From positions 23,162 through 87,161 of the forward strand of contig JAMPGL010000008.1 of assembly GCA_023663945.1 (NCBI GenBank): a DNA stretch of 64,000 nt. The letters run 5' to 3'. This document shows positions 28,065-38,264 of the stretch, piece by piece. The notes below the pieces were generated by a model. It was given only the letters and a program-made list of their open reading frames with translations, did not search any database and was not told the origin of the DNA. Made by a program: the position numbers and the translations under genes. The first letter of the stretch is position 1, and every line of letters starts with the position of its first letter. The stretch is from Lachnospiraceae bacterium (GTDB lineage: Bacteria; Bacillota; Clostridia; Lachnospirales; Lachnospiraceae).

Positions 28065-28092
28065 AGCAGAACAGAAATAGGAGGAGTGTAAA

Positions 28093-28689
28093 ATGAGTTT
28101 AGTGCCTTATGTCATTGAGCAGACCAGCAGGGGGGAACGTTCTTACGATATTTATTCCAGGCTTTTAAAGGAAAGGATTATCTTTTTGGGCGAAGAGGTC
28201 AATGATGTGACCGCAAGCCTGGTCGTGGCGCAGATGCTGTTTTTGGAAGCGGAAGACCCGGAAAAGGATATTCAGTTCTATATCAACAGCCCCGGGGGAA
28301 GTGTAACGGCAGGCATGGCAATTTATGATACCATGCAGTATATTAAATGTGATGTTGCCACAAACTGTATGGGTATGGCAGCGAGCATGGGCGCATTCCT
28401 TTTAGCCGGCGGAGCCAAAGGAAAGAGAATGGCTCTTCCCAATGCGGAGATTATGATTCACCAGCCTCTTGGAGGAGCGCAGGGTCAGGCGACCGAAATT
28501 GAGATTGCCGCAAAGCATATTTTACAGACAAAACAAAAATTAAACAAAATCTTAGCCGAGAACACCGGCAAGGATTATGATGTAATCGCGGCGGACACGG
28601 AAAGAGATAATTGGATGACGGCGGAAGAGGCAAAAGAGTACGGCTTGATCGACAAGATTCTCTATAAGCGTCCGAATGAGGACAAATAA
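28093..28689 (+). CDS. clpP: ATP-dependent Clp protease proteolytic subunit
   Basis: 198 residues. The serine-protease triad is visible: Ser in [11 protein letters not shown], His in MIHQPLGG and a later Asp. It forms the tetradecameric chamber that works with ClpX (next gene) or other Clp ATPases. It lies 28 bp after tig with AGGAGTG upstream. Confidence 0.97.
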   Translation: MSLVPYVIEQTSRGERSYDIYSRLLKERIIFLGEEVNDVTASLVVAQMLFLEAEDPEKDIQFYINSPGGSVTAGMAIYDTMQYIKCDVATNCMGMAASMGAFLLAGGAKGKRMALPNAEIMIHQPLGGAQGQATEIEIAAKHILQTKQKLNKILAENTGKDYDVIAADTERDNWMTAEEAKEYGLIDKILYKRPNEDK

Positions 28690-28752
28690 AAGAATATTTT
28701 CAAAAGCGGCCTTGTGTGATACCCATACAGGGCTGTGGTCTTGGAAAGGTGC

Positions 28753-30018
28753 ATGGATAGAAAGATGGCAGGCAGAAATTCAGATAATATCAGGTGTTCT
28801 TTTTGTAATAAGACACAGGATCAGGTGAGAAAATTGATTGCGGGCCCGGCAGGGGTCTATATCTGCGACGAATGCGTGGAAATCTGCGCAGATATTGTAG
28901 AAGAGGAATACGAGGAAGAGTTTGACGATGAGGAGTTTGACATCAACCTCTTAAAGCCCGTTGAGATTAAAGATTTTTTGGACGAATATGTGATTGGGCA
29001 GGAGGAGGCAAAGAAGGTTCTCTCCGTTGCGGTCTATAACCACTATAAGCGCGTGACGGCGCCCAAGGACATGGATGATGTGGAGCTTCAAAAGAGCAAT
29101 ATTATTATGTTAGGACCCACCGGTTCCGGCAAAACCTATCTTGCCCAGACGCTGGCAAAGATTATCAACGTGCCCTTTGCCATTGCGGATGCGACCACGC
29201 TGACGGAAGCCGGTTATGTGGGGGAGGATGTAGAAAACATTCTTCTGAAGCTGATACAGGCGGCGGATTATGATGTGGAACGGGCGCAGCTTGGAATTGT
29301 GTATATTGACGAGATTGACAAGATTACCAAAAAGGGCGAAAATGTTTCCATAACCAGAGACGTGTCCGGTGAGGGCGTGCAGCAGGCGTTATTGAAACTG
29401 ATTGAGGGAACCGTGGCAAGCGTTCCGCCTCAGGGAGGCAGAAAGCACCCGCATCAGGAGCTGATTCAGATTGATACCACCAATATCCTATTTATCTGCG
29501 GGGGAGCCTTTGACGGTCTTGAAAAGATTGTGGAGAACCGCTTAAACCGCAACTCTATCGGGTTCGATGCCCAGATTGCCAGCAAGAGCAACCGTGAGAT
29601 CAGCGACCTTTTGCAGGAGGTAACTCCTCAGGATTTGGTGAAATACGGCGTGATTCCTGAGTTTGTGGGGCGTGTGCCTATCAGCGTATCCCTGCGGGGG
29701 CTTGACAAGGAGGCGCTGGTTCAGATTCTGACGGAGCCTAAGAGCGCATTAGTGAAGCAGTATCAGAAGCTTTTTGGTTATGACAACGTGAAGCTTTCCT
29801 TCGAGGATGATGCTGTGGATGCCATTGCAAGTCAGGCGTTCGAGCGCAAGACGGGGGCAAGAGGACTCCGCTCCATTATGGAAAAGGTGATGATGGATGT
29901 GATGTTCCGGATTCCGTCCGACGATACAATTGAAGAGTGTGTTATCACAAAGGGTGCGGTGGAAGGTACCAGTGAACCTTTATTGATACATCGTGAAGTG
30001 CTTAGAAGAGCAAAATAG
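28753..30018 (+). CDS. clpX: Clp protease ATPase subunit ClpX
   Basis: About 421 residues. A zinc-binding domain (CSFCNK... CDECVEIC) is followed by a Walker A GPTGSGKT, a Walker [10 protein letters not shown] and the usual sensor and pore elements. It unfolds tagged substrates and feeds them to ClpP. The start at 28753 follows GAAAGGT; a GTG at 28735 and an ATG at 28765 are alternatives. It is co-directional with clpP. Confidence 0.96.
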   Translation: MDRKMAGRNSDNIRCSFCNKTQDQVRKLIAGPAGVYICDECVEICADIVEEEYEEEFDDEEFDINLLKPVEIKDFLDEYVIGQEEAKKVLSVAVYNHYKRVTAPKDMDDVELQKSNIIMLGPTGSGKTYLAQTLAKIINVPFAIADATTLTEAGYVGEDVENILLKLIQAADYDVERAQLGIVYIDEIDKITKKGENVSITRDVSGEGVQQALLKLIEGTVASVPPQGGRKHPHQELIQIDTTNILFICGGAFDGLEKIVENRLNRNSIGFDAQIASKSNREISDLLQEVTPQDLVKYGVIPEFVGRVPISVSLRGLDKEALVQILTEPKSALVKQYQKLFGYDNVKLSFEDDAVDAIASQAFERKTGARGLRSIMEKVMMDVMFRIPSDDTIEECVITKGAVEGTSEPLLIHREVLRRAK

Positions 30019-30038
30019 CGAAAGCGCTGTCTATTTGT

Positions 30039-30062
30039 AAATGCCGCCTCATGGCGGCATTT
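30039..30062 (+). terminator. Hairpin terminator after clpX
   Basis: AAATGCCGCC and GGCGGCATTT form a 10-bp stem with a 4-base loop, starting 21 bp after the clpX stop and followed by a short T-run. It lies just before the lon ribosome site, so it probably attenuates rather than fully stops lon transcription. Confidence 0.65.
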
Positions 30063-30083
30063 TGCGTACATACGAGGGTAACT

Positions 30084-32447
30084 ATGAGCGATAAAATAAT
30101 AGAAAACGGACAACTTTTATGTCTCCCGGTGATTCCCTTAAGGGGAATGACGATTATGCCGGAGGCGGTCATTCATTTTGAACTGAACAGGGACCGGTTT
30201 ATGCAGGCGTTGGAAAGCGCAATGCACAGTCAGGGAAAGATCTTTTTGCTTACGCAGAGGGACGGCAGTGCCGAAAATCCCCGGCGGGAGCAGCTCTATC
30301 GGGTGGGCACGATTGCCCAGATTAAGCAGATTACCAAAATGCCAAACCAGACGGTGCGGGTACTGATTGAAGGCAAAGGCAGGGGAATCCTGCACAGCTT
30401 TAATGAGGAGCAGAGCAGGTTTTCGGAGGCATTTGTGGAGGAGGTGCCCAGCAGGGAGCCGGAAGAGGAGGAGCGCATCCGTCAGGAAGCAATGCTGCGC
30501 CAGCTGAAGGATATGTTTGCGGAGTTTGCGGCGCATTATCCCAGACTGGATAAAAACGCCGTCCAGCGTTATGCACGGGTAAAGGCACTGGAACCGTTGA
30601 TTGACCAGATTACCATGAACATGCCCGTTGATTATGAGAAGAAGCAGAAGATATTGGAGGCGCTGGAGCTTAACGAGCGGTATGAGATTTTAATTGAACT
30701 TTTACAGCAGGAAATCGAGATTGCCCGCGCCAGAGAGGAAATCACTGCCAAGATTAAAGGACGGGTAGAGCAGAATCAAAAGGAATATCTGCTCCGGGAA
30801 CAGCTCCATTATATTAAGGAAGAGCTGGGAGAGGACGGCTCCTTTTCCGATGCGGATCAGTTTGAGGAGAGCCTTGCCGCCCTTCAGGCGCCGGAACAGG
30901 TAAAAGAAAGGATACAAAAGGAAATTTCCCGTTTCAAAAGCCTTGCGGGGAACAGCTCCGAGGGTGCCGTGGAGCGTGGATATATTGAAACGCTATTGGA
31001 GCTTCCCTGGGATAAAGCTTCCGCCGATAACCAAAGCATCCGGCATGCCAGAGAGATTCTGGAGCAGGATCATTACGGGCTGGATAAGGTGAAGGAACGG
31101 ATTTTGGAGTTTTTGGCGGTGCGCTGTCTGACGGAAAAGGGACAGAGCCCGATTATCTGTCTGGTGGGGCCGCCGGGAACCGGCAAGACTTCCATTGCAA
31201 GAAGCGTGGCAAGGGCACTGGGCAAAAAGTATGTGCGCATCTGCCTTGGAGGCGTGCGCGACGAGGCGGAAATCAGAGGACACAGGAAGACCTATGTGGG
31301 CGCTATGCCGGGCAGGATTGCAGCCGGCTTAAAGCAGGCGGGCGTCAAAAATCCGCTGATGCTCCTTGACGAGATTGACAAGGTGAGCAACGATTATAAG
31401 GGGGATACCTTCTCCGCGCTTTTGGAGGTTTTGGACAGCGAGCAGAACGTGAGGTTCCGGGATCATTATGTGGAAATTCCCTTAGACCTTTCGGAGGTGC
31501 TTTTTATTGCCACGGCAAACACCACGCAGACAATCCCAAGGCCGCTCTTAGACCGCATGGAAATCATTGAGGTGAGCAGTTACACGGAGAATGAGAAGTT
31601 CCATATTGCCAAGGAACATTTGGTGAAAAAGCAGATGGAAAAGAACGGAATCACCAAAAAGATGCTGGCTATCCAAGATGGAGCCCTTAAAAATATTATC
31701 ACTTACTATACCAGAGAGGCTGGCGTTCGGGAACTGGAACGGAAAATCGGGGACATCCTGCGCAAAGCGGCAATTGAGATTTTGGAAAAGCAGGAAGCGG
31801 GAGAAGAACCGTCAAAGATTTCCGTTACGGCGGCATCGCTGGACCATTATCTTGGGAAAAGAAAATACATGCTGGATAAGGCAGACCGGAAGCCGCAGAT
31901 TGGCATCGTCCGTGGTCTGGCATGGACCAGCGTAGGCGGAGATACCCTTCAGATTGAGGTGAACCGGATGCCCGGCAAGGGCGAGGTAGAGCTGACCGGA
32001 CAGATGGGAGACGTGATGAAGGAATCTGCTATGATTGGGATAAGCTTTGTCCGGTCTATCGGCGAAACGTATGGAATCCGTCCGGAGGTTTTTAAGGAAA
32101 ATGACTTCCACATTCATATTCCCCAAGGGGCAGTGCCCAAGGACGGACCTTCCGCGGGAGTTACCATGGCGACGGCGTTGTTTTCCGCTATCACGGAAAA
32201 GGAGGTGCGGAGCGACCTTGCAATGACCGGAGAGGTTACCTTAAGGGGCAGAGCGCTTCCCATCGGCGGATTAAAAGAAAAGCTCTTAGCCGCCAAGACG
32301 GCGGGAATCAAAGAGGTGCTGGTTCCTTTTGAGAACCGGAAGGACGTGGAGGAAATCTCTGAGGAAATCAGGGAGGGGCTCACGATTACTTATGTAAAGG
32401 ACATGAAAGATATTTTAAAACGGGCACTGGTGAAAGGGCTGGACTAG
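30084..32447 (+). CDS. lon: ATP-dependent protease Lon
   Basis: About 787 residues. It has an N-terminal substrate-binding domain (LPLRG-like opening), a Walker A GPPGTGKTS, Walker B LMLLDEIDK and a C-terminal protease with catalytic Ser in PKDGPSAGVTMATAL and its Lys partner downstream. The open frame starts at 30051, but that segment contains the terminator; GAGGGT at 30074-30079 sets the ATG at 30084. It degrades misfolded and regulatory proteins. Confidence 0.96.
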   Translation: MSDKIIENGQLLCLPVIPLRGMTIMPEAVIHFELNRDRFMQALESAMHSQGKIFLLTQRDGSAENPRREQLYRVGTIAQIKQITKMPNQTVRVLIEGKGRGILHSFNEEQSRFSEAFVEEVPSREPEEEERIRQEAMLRQLKDMFAEFAAHYPRLDKNAVQRYARVKALEPLIDQITMNMPVDYEKKQKILEALELNERYEILIELLQQEIEIARAREEITAKIKGRVEQNQKEYLLREQLHYIKEELGEDGSFSDADQFEESLAALQAPEQVKERIQKEISRFKSLAGNSSEGAVERGYIETLLELPWDKASADNQSIRHAREILEQDHYGLDKVKERILEFLAVRCLTEKGQSPIICLVGPPGTGKTSIARSVARALGKKYVRICLGGVRDEAEIRGHRKTYVGAMPGRIAAGLKQAGVKNPLMLLDEIDKVSNDYKGDTFSALLEVLDSEQNVRFRDHYVEIPLDLSEVLFIATANTTQTIPRPLLDRMEIIEVSSYTENEKFHIAKEHLVKKQMEKNGITKKMLAIQDGALKNIITYYTREAGVRELERKIGDILRKAAIEILEKQEAGEEPSKISVTAASLDHYLGKRKYMLDKADRKPQIGIVRGLAWTSVGGDTLQIEVNRMPGKGEVELTGQMGDVMKESAMIGISFVRSIGETYGIRPEVFKENDFHIHIPQGAVPKDGPSAGVTMATALFSAITEKEVRSDLAMTGEVTLRGRALPIGGLKEKLLAAKTAGIKEVLVPFENRKDVEEISEEIREGLTITYVKDMKDILKRALVKGLD

Positions 32448-32449
32448 GT

Positions 32450-33055
32450 ATGGTAATAAAGAATGTAAATTTGGAAACTGTCTGCGGAATCACAAGCAAG
32501 ATTCCGGAAAATGAGCATATGGAGTTTGCATTTGCAGGCAAGAGCAATGTGGGAAAGTCTTCCCTGATTAACGGGCTGATGAACCGAAAATCGCTGGCGC
32601 GGACCAGTTCACAGCCGGGAAAGACCCAGACCATCAACTTTTACAATATTAATGATCAGATGTATTTTGTGGATCTTCCGGGCTACGGCTACGCTAAAGT
32701 GAGCGAGCGGGAAAAGGCAAAATGGGGAAAGATGGTGGAAAACTATCTTCATAGATCCAGACAGCTAAAGGCGGTGTTTCTGCTGATTGACATCCGCCAC
32801 GAGCCTTCGGGGAACGACCGGCTGATGTACGACTGGATTCTGCATCAGGGATTTGAGCCGGTCATTATTGCGACTAAGCTGGATAAGATTAACAGAAGCC
32901 AGATTCAGAAGCATATCAAGATGATCCGTGAGGGTCTTAAGGTAGTCAAAAATACGACGATAATTCCTTATTCCGCCCTGAGCAAACAGGGGCGTGAGGA
33001 GATTTATCAGCTTTTGGACTCTTATCTGGAAACCGGGGAGGCGGAACATGAGTGA
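32450..33055 (+). CDS. engB: Ribosome biogenesis GTPase EngB/YsxC
   Basis: 201 residues. GTPase motifs: G1 AGKSNVGKSS, G2 SSQPGKTQT, G3 DLPGYG and G4 TKLDK. It is needed for 50S subunit assembly. The ATG lies 2 bp after the lon stop, and the lon-engB order is conserved in Firmicutes. Confidence 0.95.
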   Translation: MVIKNVNLETVCGITSKIPENEHMEFAFAGKSNVGKSSLINGLMNRKSLARTSSQPGKTQTINFYNINDQMYFVDLPGYGYAKVSEREKAKWGKMVENYLHRSRQLKAVFLLIDIRHEPSGNDRLMYDWILHQGFEPVIIATKLDKINRSQIQKHIKMIREGLKVVKNTTIIPYSALSKQGREEIYQLLDSYLETGEAEHE

Positions 33056-34331
33056 CAAGACGAAGCTCTGGACGTATTTAAAAGTGCTGATTAACCTGTC
33101 TATTATTCTGGTGCTGTGCCTGCTGCTTATTTTTGTAGTTCCCAGGCTGGTGGTCTACTTTATGCCTTTTGTGGTGGGGTGGATTATCTCCCTGATTGCA
33201 AGCCCGTTAGTGCGGATACTGGAAAAGACCTTTAAGGTGAGGAGAAAAGCCGGTTCCGCATTTGTAATCATTGCGGTAATTGCGCTGGTTATTTTTGCGG
33301 GTTATATGACGGTTGCCAAGCTGACGGAACAGGCAGTCGAGTTTGTGAGCGAGCTCCCTGAAATGTGGGAGGGCATTCAGCAGGATTTTGTGCAGGTGGG
33401 AGAAAAGCTGGAGGTGGCAATGCGCTTTCTGCCTAAGGAGGTAAGTGCGGCAATCAGCGGATTTACCGCCAACATCGGCGCGTATCTGGGAGACATTGTA
33501 GGAAGTCTGAGCAGTCCGACCTTAGAAGCTCTCAGCCGGTTTGCCCAGAACATTCCTTCCATCATTATCGGGACGATTATGTGCCTGTTATCCGCCTACC
33601 TGTTTGTTGCGGACCGGGAGTATATTCCCAATCTGCTTTCCAAGATACTGCCGGATTCAATTTTGGATCGGTTCCGTCTGATAAGGCGGGGACTGCGCAG
33701 GGCGGTGGGAGGCTATTTTAAGGCGCAGCTTAAAATTGAGCTCTGGATGTACCTGCTTCTTGCAGTAGGATTTACCATTCTGCGGGTGCGCTATGCATTT
33801 TTTATAGCAGTGGGAGTTGCCTTTTTGGATCTGCTTCCCTTTTTTGGAACCGGAACCGTATTACTGCCCTGGGCGATTGTAAAATTCTTAGGCGGTGATT
33901 ATACCATGGTAATCGGGCTTTTGGTCATCTGGGGCGTGGGACAGCTTGCAAGACAGCTGATTCAGCCGAAGATTGTGGGAGAGTCGGTGGGACTTTCGCC
34001 CATTCCTACCTTGATTCTGCTGTATGTGGGATATAAGGCGGCGGGCGTGGTTGGAATGATCATTGCAGTTCCCATTGGAATTATTGTTCTCAATATGTAT
34101 GAGGAGGGCGTTTTTGATACCTTTTTAAACAGCCTGAAAATCTTGTATGCCAGCGCCAGCAATTTTCGGCATCTGAATTATGAGGACATGGAGGCTGTGC
34201 GCATCTACCGGGAACGGGAGAAACGGCGTTTTGAGGCGGAGGCGGAGAAGGAAAACCGCCGTCTCATGGAAGAGGAAAAGAAAAAGAATCAGAAAGGAAG
34301 TTTGAAGAAACATGAAAGTAACCGTTTATAA
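33048..34331 (+). CDS. AI-2E family transporter (PF01594-type permease)
   Basis: 427 residues from the ATG at 33048, which overlaps the engB end by 8 bp. About eight hydrophobic segments in the pattern of the AI-2E permease family: two at the start, a long amphipathic region, then a cluster including FLDLLPFFGTG and IQPKIVGESVGLSP. Members export or exchange diverse small molecules; the substrate is not predictable. The C-terminal 45 residues are highly charged and coiled-coil-like (REREKRRFEAEAEKENRR). Confidence 0.88.
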   Translation: MSDKTKLWTYLKVLINLSIILVLCLLLIFVVPRLVVYFMPFVVGWIISLIASPLVRILEKTFKVRRKAGSAFVIIAVIALVIFAGYMTVAKLTEQAVEFVSELPEMWEGIQQDFVQVGEKLEVAMRFLPKEVSAAISGFTANIGAYLGDIVGSLSSPTLEALSRFAQNIPSIIIGTIMCLLSAYLFVADREYIPNLLSKILPDSILDRFRLIRRGLRRAVGGYFKAQLKIELWMYLLLAVGFTILRVRYAFFIAVGVAFLDLLPFFGTGTVLLPWAIVKFLGGDYTMVIGLLVIWGVGQLARQLIQPKIVGESVGLSPIPTLILLYVGYKAAGVVGMIIAVPIGIIVLNMYEEGVFDTFLNSLKILYASASNFRHLNYEDMEAVRIYREREKRRFEAEAEKENRRLMEEEKKKNQKGSLKKHESNRL

Positions 34332-35298
34332 TTGCAGAGCTTTTGACGAGAAGGCACTGTTTGAGCAATATGGAAAAGAATTAGGGATAGAGCTTGTTTT
34401 ATGCCCGGATGCGCCGGATAAAGAGAATGCCGCGCTGGCAAAGGGAGGAGAGTGTATTGACGTTATCACCTCCAAGATGCCCGCCGGCCTTTTGAAGGTA
34501 TTTGCAGATTACGGCATAAAGTACGTCACCACAAGAACAATAGGTTATGACCATATCGATGTGAAGGCCGCGAAAGAGCTTGGGATGACAGTTGCCAATG
34601 CGCCCTACGGACCATGCGGCGTTGCAGATTATGCGGTGATGTTGATTTTGATGACCATAAGGAAGATGAAGCGGATTTTGGAGCGCACCAATATTCAGGA
34701 TTATTCTCTCTGCGGGATTCAAGGGCGGGAATTAAAGGACTTGACAGTGGGCGTCATCGGCACAGGGCGGATTGGAAGAACGGTGTTAAAGAATCTGTCC
34801 GGCTTTGGCTGTGAGCTGATAGCCTATGACCTGTATGAGAGCGCGGAGGTAAAGGAGAGCGGAGTTCCCTACGTGACGCTTGATGAAATGTGGAAACGCG
34901 CGGACGTGATTACTTTACATGCGCCGCTGACCGATGACAATTATCATATGATAGGCAGGGAAGCCATCTCCAAGATGAAGGACGGAGTGATGATCGTGAA
35001 CACGGCGCGGGGCGGACTGATTGACTCCGAGGCGTTGATTTCGGGGATTGAATCCGGCAAAATCGGCGGAGCAGGTCTGGATGTAGTAGAAAATGAGTTT
35101 GGTTTGTATTATTATGACCACAAATCAGATATACTAAATAACAGGGAGCTTGCTGTCCTTCGGGGATTTCCCAATGTGACGGTAAGCCATCATATGGCTT
35201 TTTATACCGACGACTGCGTTAAGACGGTGGTGAGAGATTCCCTCCTTGGCTGTAAATACTTTGTAGAAGGCAGGGAAAATCCCTGGGAGGTAGCGTAA
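34312..35298 (+). CDS. D-isomer 2-hydroxyacid dehydrogenase, D-lactate dehydrogenase-like
   Basis: 328 residues. The NAD-binding motif is GVIGTGRIGRTV, the substrate-binding Arg lies in NTARGGLID, and the catalytic His in VSHHMAFYTD. The family reduces pyruvate or related 2-ketoacids to the D-hydroxyacids. Its start overlaps the permease gene by 20 bp. Length and motifs suit D-lactate dehydrogenase, although relatives acting on other 2-ketoacids are hard to exclude. Confidence 0.9.
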   Translation: MKVTVYNCRAFDEKALFEQYGKELGIELVLCPDAPDKENAALAKGGECIDVITSKMPAGLLKVFADYGIKYVTTRTIGYDHIDVKAAKELGMTVANAPYGPCGVADYAVMLILMTIRKMKRILERTNIQDYSLCGIQGRELKDLTVGVIGTGRIGRTVLKNLSGFGCELIAYDLYESAEVKESGVPYVTLDEMWKRADVITLHAPLTDDNYHMIGREAISKMKDGVMIVNTARGGLIDSEALISGIESGKIGGAGLDVVENEFGLYYYDHKSDILNNRELAVLRGFPNVTVSHHMAFYTDDCVKTVVRDSLLGCKYFVEGRENPWEVA

Positions 35299-36066
35299 TT
35301 GGGAAATTATAAAATGACGCTTCAATATGAGGGAACCAGATATCAGGGCTGGCAGAGGCAGGAGAGCACCGGCAACACCATTCAGGGCAGGCTGGAGGCG
35401 CTTTTGTCCAAAATGACCGGACAGCAGATTGAAGTACAGGGATCCGGAAGAACCGACGCGGGAGTACACGCGTTAGGGCAGGTGGCGAATTTTCATGCGG
35501 ATACGGAGATGACGCCGGAGGAGATGCTGGAATATATCAACCGCTATCTGCCGGAGGACATTGGAGTGATTTCCCTAGAACGTGTTCCAGAGCGGTTTCA
35601 CAGCAGGCTTAACGCCAAAGGGAAGACCTACTGTTACCGGGTAATCGGTTCCGGACTGCCTCATGTGTTTGACCGCCGTTTTGCACATATAACTGCGGAG
35701 AAATTGGATGTGGATGCGATGCGCCGGGCATCGGAATATCTTCTTGGGACTCATGATTTTAAGGCGTTTACTTCAAATAAACGCGGAAAAAAGTCTACGG
35801 TGAGAACGATTGAGGAGATTCGGGTGGAAAAGGCGGACAGCTTTTCCATGAGGGGAAAGAAAGCAGGGGATGAAATCCGCTTTATCTATCGTGGAAACGG
35901 CTTTTTATATCATATGGTACGGATTATGACGGGAACACTCTTGGAAGTGGGAACACACAAAAGAAAACCGGAGGAGATACCGGAGATTTTGGCATCCGGG
36001 AACAGGGAAAATGCAGGAGAACTGGCGCCTGCAAAGGGACTCACTTTGATGGAGGTTCGTTATTAG
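35299..36066 (+). CDS. truA: tRNA pseudouridine(38-40) synthase TruA
   Basis: 255 residues with the catalytic Asp in GSGRTDAGVHALGQV and the family segment FRFIYRGNGFLYHMVR-like near the C-terminus. It converts uridines 38-40 of the tRNA anticodon arm. The start codon is a TTG directly after the preceding stop, supported by GGGAGG at 35285-35290. Confidence 0.95.
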   Translation: MGNYKMTLQYEGTRYQGWQRQESTGNTIQGRLEALLSKMTGQQIEVQGSGRTDAGVHALGQVANFHADTEMTPEEMLEYINRYLPEDIGVISLERVPERFHSRLNAKGKTYCYRVIGSGLPHVFDRRFAHITAEKLDVDAMRRASEYLLGTHDFKAFTSNKRGKKSTVRTIEEIRVEKADSFSMRGKKAGDEIRFIYRGNGFLYHMVRIMTGTLLEVGTHKRKPEEIPEILASGNRENAGELAPAKGLTLMEVRY

Positions 36067-36587
36067 TGAAAAAGGCTGCTTGGGATGGCGGAAGCAGAAA
36101 ACTCCGCATGATATTTGGTTTATATCTGCTGCTTGTGATCCGGCTGATTATTTTTAAATATCCTTACGCCAAGCTTAAGGAAATCGCGGGCGCATGGGAA
36201 AAGGGCGTGATACTGGAAGGACTGGATACGGCGAATTTTACATTGTTTAAGACTATCCGAATGTACATCGATTATTCTTATATGCTGAACAGCTTCGAGA
36301 ATCTGGTGGGAAATGTAGCTGTATTTATTCCCTTTGGGTTTCTATTTCCGTATGTGTTTCAGCGGGGCAGAAACTTTTTTATCATGTTTCTGAATGCCTT
36401 TTTGTTCGTCTTGGGAATTGAGGTGTTTCAGTTATTCAGCGCTTTTGGAGCGTTTGACGTGGACGATATTCTGCTGAACTGTATCGGTGCAGTAATTGGT
36501 TACGTATGTTATTTTTTATTTGAAAAGTTTAGAAGCTGTCATAGGAAAAGAAAAAGCGGAAAGCCTTTGCAGGGCAGAAGGAGGTAA
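36066..36587 (+). CDS. VanZ-family membrane protein
   Basis: 173 residues with four to five membrane segments. The VanZ pattern is seen in NLVGNVAVFIPFGFLFP and FDVDDILLNCIGAVIGY. VanZ itself gives low-level teicoplanin resistance; most chromosomal homologues have no known role. The start is a GTG sharing a base with the truA stop, so the two are translationally coupled. Confidence 0.88.
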   Translation: MKKAAWDGGSRKLRMIFGLYLLLVIRLIIFKYPYAKLKEIAGAWEKGVILEGLDTANFTLFKTIRMYIDYSYMLNSFENLVGNVAVFIPFGFLFPYVFQRGRNFFIMFLNAFLFVLGIEVFQLFSAFGAFDVDDILLNCIGAVIGYVCYFLFEKFRSCHRKRKSGKPLQGRRR

Positions 36588-36590
36588 AAC

Positions 36591-37187
36591 ATGGGAGATT
36601 TTTTGAAAGGGCTTAAAGTAAATTACACAGCGTCGGCGCTTATGTGCGTGGTGATTGGGCTGGTGCTGTTAATCTGGCCGGGAACCACGACTCAGATTGT
36701 ATGCATGCTGCTGGGAGCCGTACTGCTTCTTTACGGAGCGGTTCAGGTGATTTTGTATCTGATAAGCAGGGAGAAGAATATTGTTTCTCATGGAATGATG
36801 CTTCTTGGGATTGTGGTAGCCGTGATCGGCATCTGGATTTTGGTAAAGCCTGAGATGATCATTATGGCGGTTCCGGTGATTGTGGGAATACTGATTGCAA
36901 TACATGGTTTACATAATATCGTACAATCCATCTCCTTAAAAAAGGACGGATATGAGGGATGGTGGATTGCCTGCCTGATGGGAGTGCTCACAGCTGTGCT
37001 GGGAGGCGTTCTAATCTACAATCCATTCAAGGTGGTAGACATGGTTGTAAGATTTATCGGGATTTTTCTGGTTTACGATGGACTGTCTGATATGTGGATT
37101 ATATCCAGACTGTTTAAAGTGAAAAAGGAGAAAGATAGGATTATCGATGTGGAAGCCGTGGAGGTGGACGGGGATGAAGGCAGGTGA
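36591..37187 (+). CDS. HdeD-family (DUF308) membrane protein
   Basis: 198 residues with six hydrophobic helices arranged as three pairs, typical of the HdeD/DUF308 family, followed by a short charged tail. HdeD is linked to acid resistance in enterobacteria; the role in Clostridia is unknown. AGGAGGTAAAAC precedes the ATG. It lies 3 bp after the VanZ-like gene, and its end overlaps the DUF3990 gene start by 14 bp. Confidence 0.85.
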   Translation: MGDFLKGLKVNYTASALMCVVIGLVLLIWPGTTTQIVCMLLGAVLLLYGAVQVILYLISREKNIVSHGMMLLGIVVAVIGIWILVKPEMIIMAVPVIVGILIAIHGLHNIVQSISLKKDGYEGWWIACLMGVLTAVLGGVLIYNPFKVVDMVVRFIGIFLVYDGLSDMWIISRLFKVKKEKDRIIDVEAVEVDGDEGR

Positions 37188-37818
37188 TAAAATCATAACT
37201 CTTTATCATGGTTCTAAATCGGGCATTCAAGGCGCTATTGCACCGATAAGCCGGAAGCATTGTGATTTTGGCAGAGGATTTTATATGGGGACAGAACAAA
37301 CCCAGCCGCTTACTTTGATTTGTAATTATCCGGATGCCAAAATATACACATTGAGTGTTGACTTGTCAGAACTTAAAATTTGCAATGTGGAAGTGGGTTT
37401 GGAATGGGCATTTCTCATTGCTTATAACCGTGGCAAAATGGAAGCAGTCAAAAACTTGCCGATTTATGACAAATATGCGGGTTTAAGCAGCGGTTATGAT
37501 ATGATGGCTGGCTCTATCGCCAATGACAGAATGTTCGTGGTTCTGGACCGGTTTTTTAATGGAGAGATTACAGATCTTGCATTGATTAACAGTCTTTCCG
37601 CATTAAAGCTTGGTAAACAGTACGTTGCCCTGACTCAAAGGGCGTGTGAGAAAATAACAATTCTTGATGAGAAAAAGATTTCGGATAAAGAGCGTGAAAA
37701 GTTAAAGCAGGAAAGTTTAATGAACCGCTCTAGCGGTATTGCATTGGCGGACAATATCTGCCGGAAGTACCGTCGTGAGGGACGATTTTTTGACGAGATA
37801 TTAGAGGCGGGGGAATGA
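37174..37818 (+). CDS. DUF3990 protein, ADP-ribosyltransferase-like toxin candidate
   Basis: 214 residues. The DUF3990 signature is complete: LYHGS at 10-14, DFGRGFY at 31-37 followed by MGTEQTQ, then SGYDMMAGSIANDRMF and LKLGKQYVALTQRA. The His, Tyr and later Gln could be the H-Y-Q/E triad of an ART-fold enzyme, to which I understand this family is related; the enzyme activity is inference. The start at 37174 is chosen from GGTGGACGGGG upstream. A small gene follows 4 bp later, in the arrangement of toxin and partner. Confidence 0.78.
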   Translation: MKAGDKIITLYHGSKSGIQGAIAPISRKHCDFGRGFYMGTEQTQPLTLICNYPDAKIYTLSVDLSELKICNVEVGLEWAFLIAYNRGKMEAVKNLPIYDKYAGLSSGYDMMAGSIANDRMFVVLDRFFNGEITDLALINSLSALKLGKQYVALTQRACEKITILDEKKISDKEREKLKQESLMNRSSGIALADNICRKYRREGRFFDEILEAGE

Positions 37819-37822
37819 CAGG

Positions 37823-38257
37823 ATGGAACTTACACTTGAAAAGCGCCAGCTTTGCGGCATACAGGGCAGATTGTTTGAGCTTGCAGTTAAAAACGGCTAT
37901 GATTGTCCGGCATTTATAGAAGCTTTTATGAACAGTTCAGCGGCGGCGGCTCTCGATGATGTTTATGACCGCCTGCAATGGGCTGGTGAAGAATATATCC
38001 TGGAGGAACTGAATGAGGAAGCGGGCGGTTTGAAAAAGGCTGGCATAACTTATGATTTGGAAGTTATGTATTGGGCAGGATATGTTTACCGCTACTGGCA
38101 TTATTATACCCATGAATACAGCCGTGAAATTTATCGGACTGCCGATGCGAAAATGATGGATGAATGCTGGCTTGGATTTCACACTCTCGATGTGGAGATG
38201 GCTATTGATGATTTGAGAGAAATTGGGAGACGGCGCAGAGCAGGGAAACAGCCTTGA
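37823..38257 (+). CDS. Small partner protein of the DUF3990 gene
   Basis: 144 residues, helical and rich in Tyr and Trp (MYWAGYVYRYWHYYTHEYSR). I do not recognise a named domain. It starts 4 bp after the DUF3990 stop, so the two are almost certainly co-expressed. In other genomes DUF3990 genes tend to be paired with small helical proteins; an antitoxin or chaperone role is plausible but unproven. Confidence 0.68.
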   Translation: MELTLEKRQLCGIQGRLFELAVKNGYDCPAFIEAFMNSSAAAALDDVYDRLQWAGEEYILEELNEEAGGLKKAGITYDLEVMYWAGYVYRYWHYYTHEYSREIYRTADAKMMDECWLGFHTLDVEMAIDDLREIGRRRRAGKQP

Positions 38258-38264
38258 TAAACGA

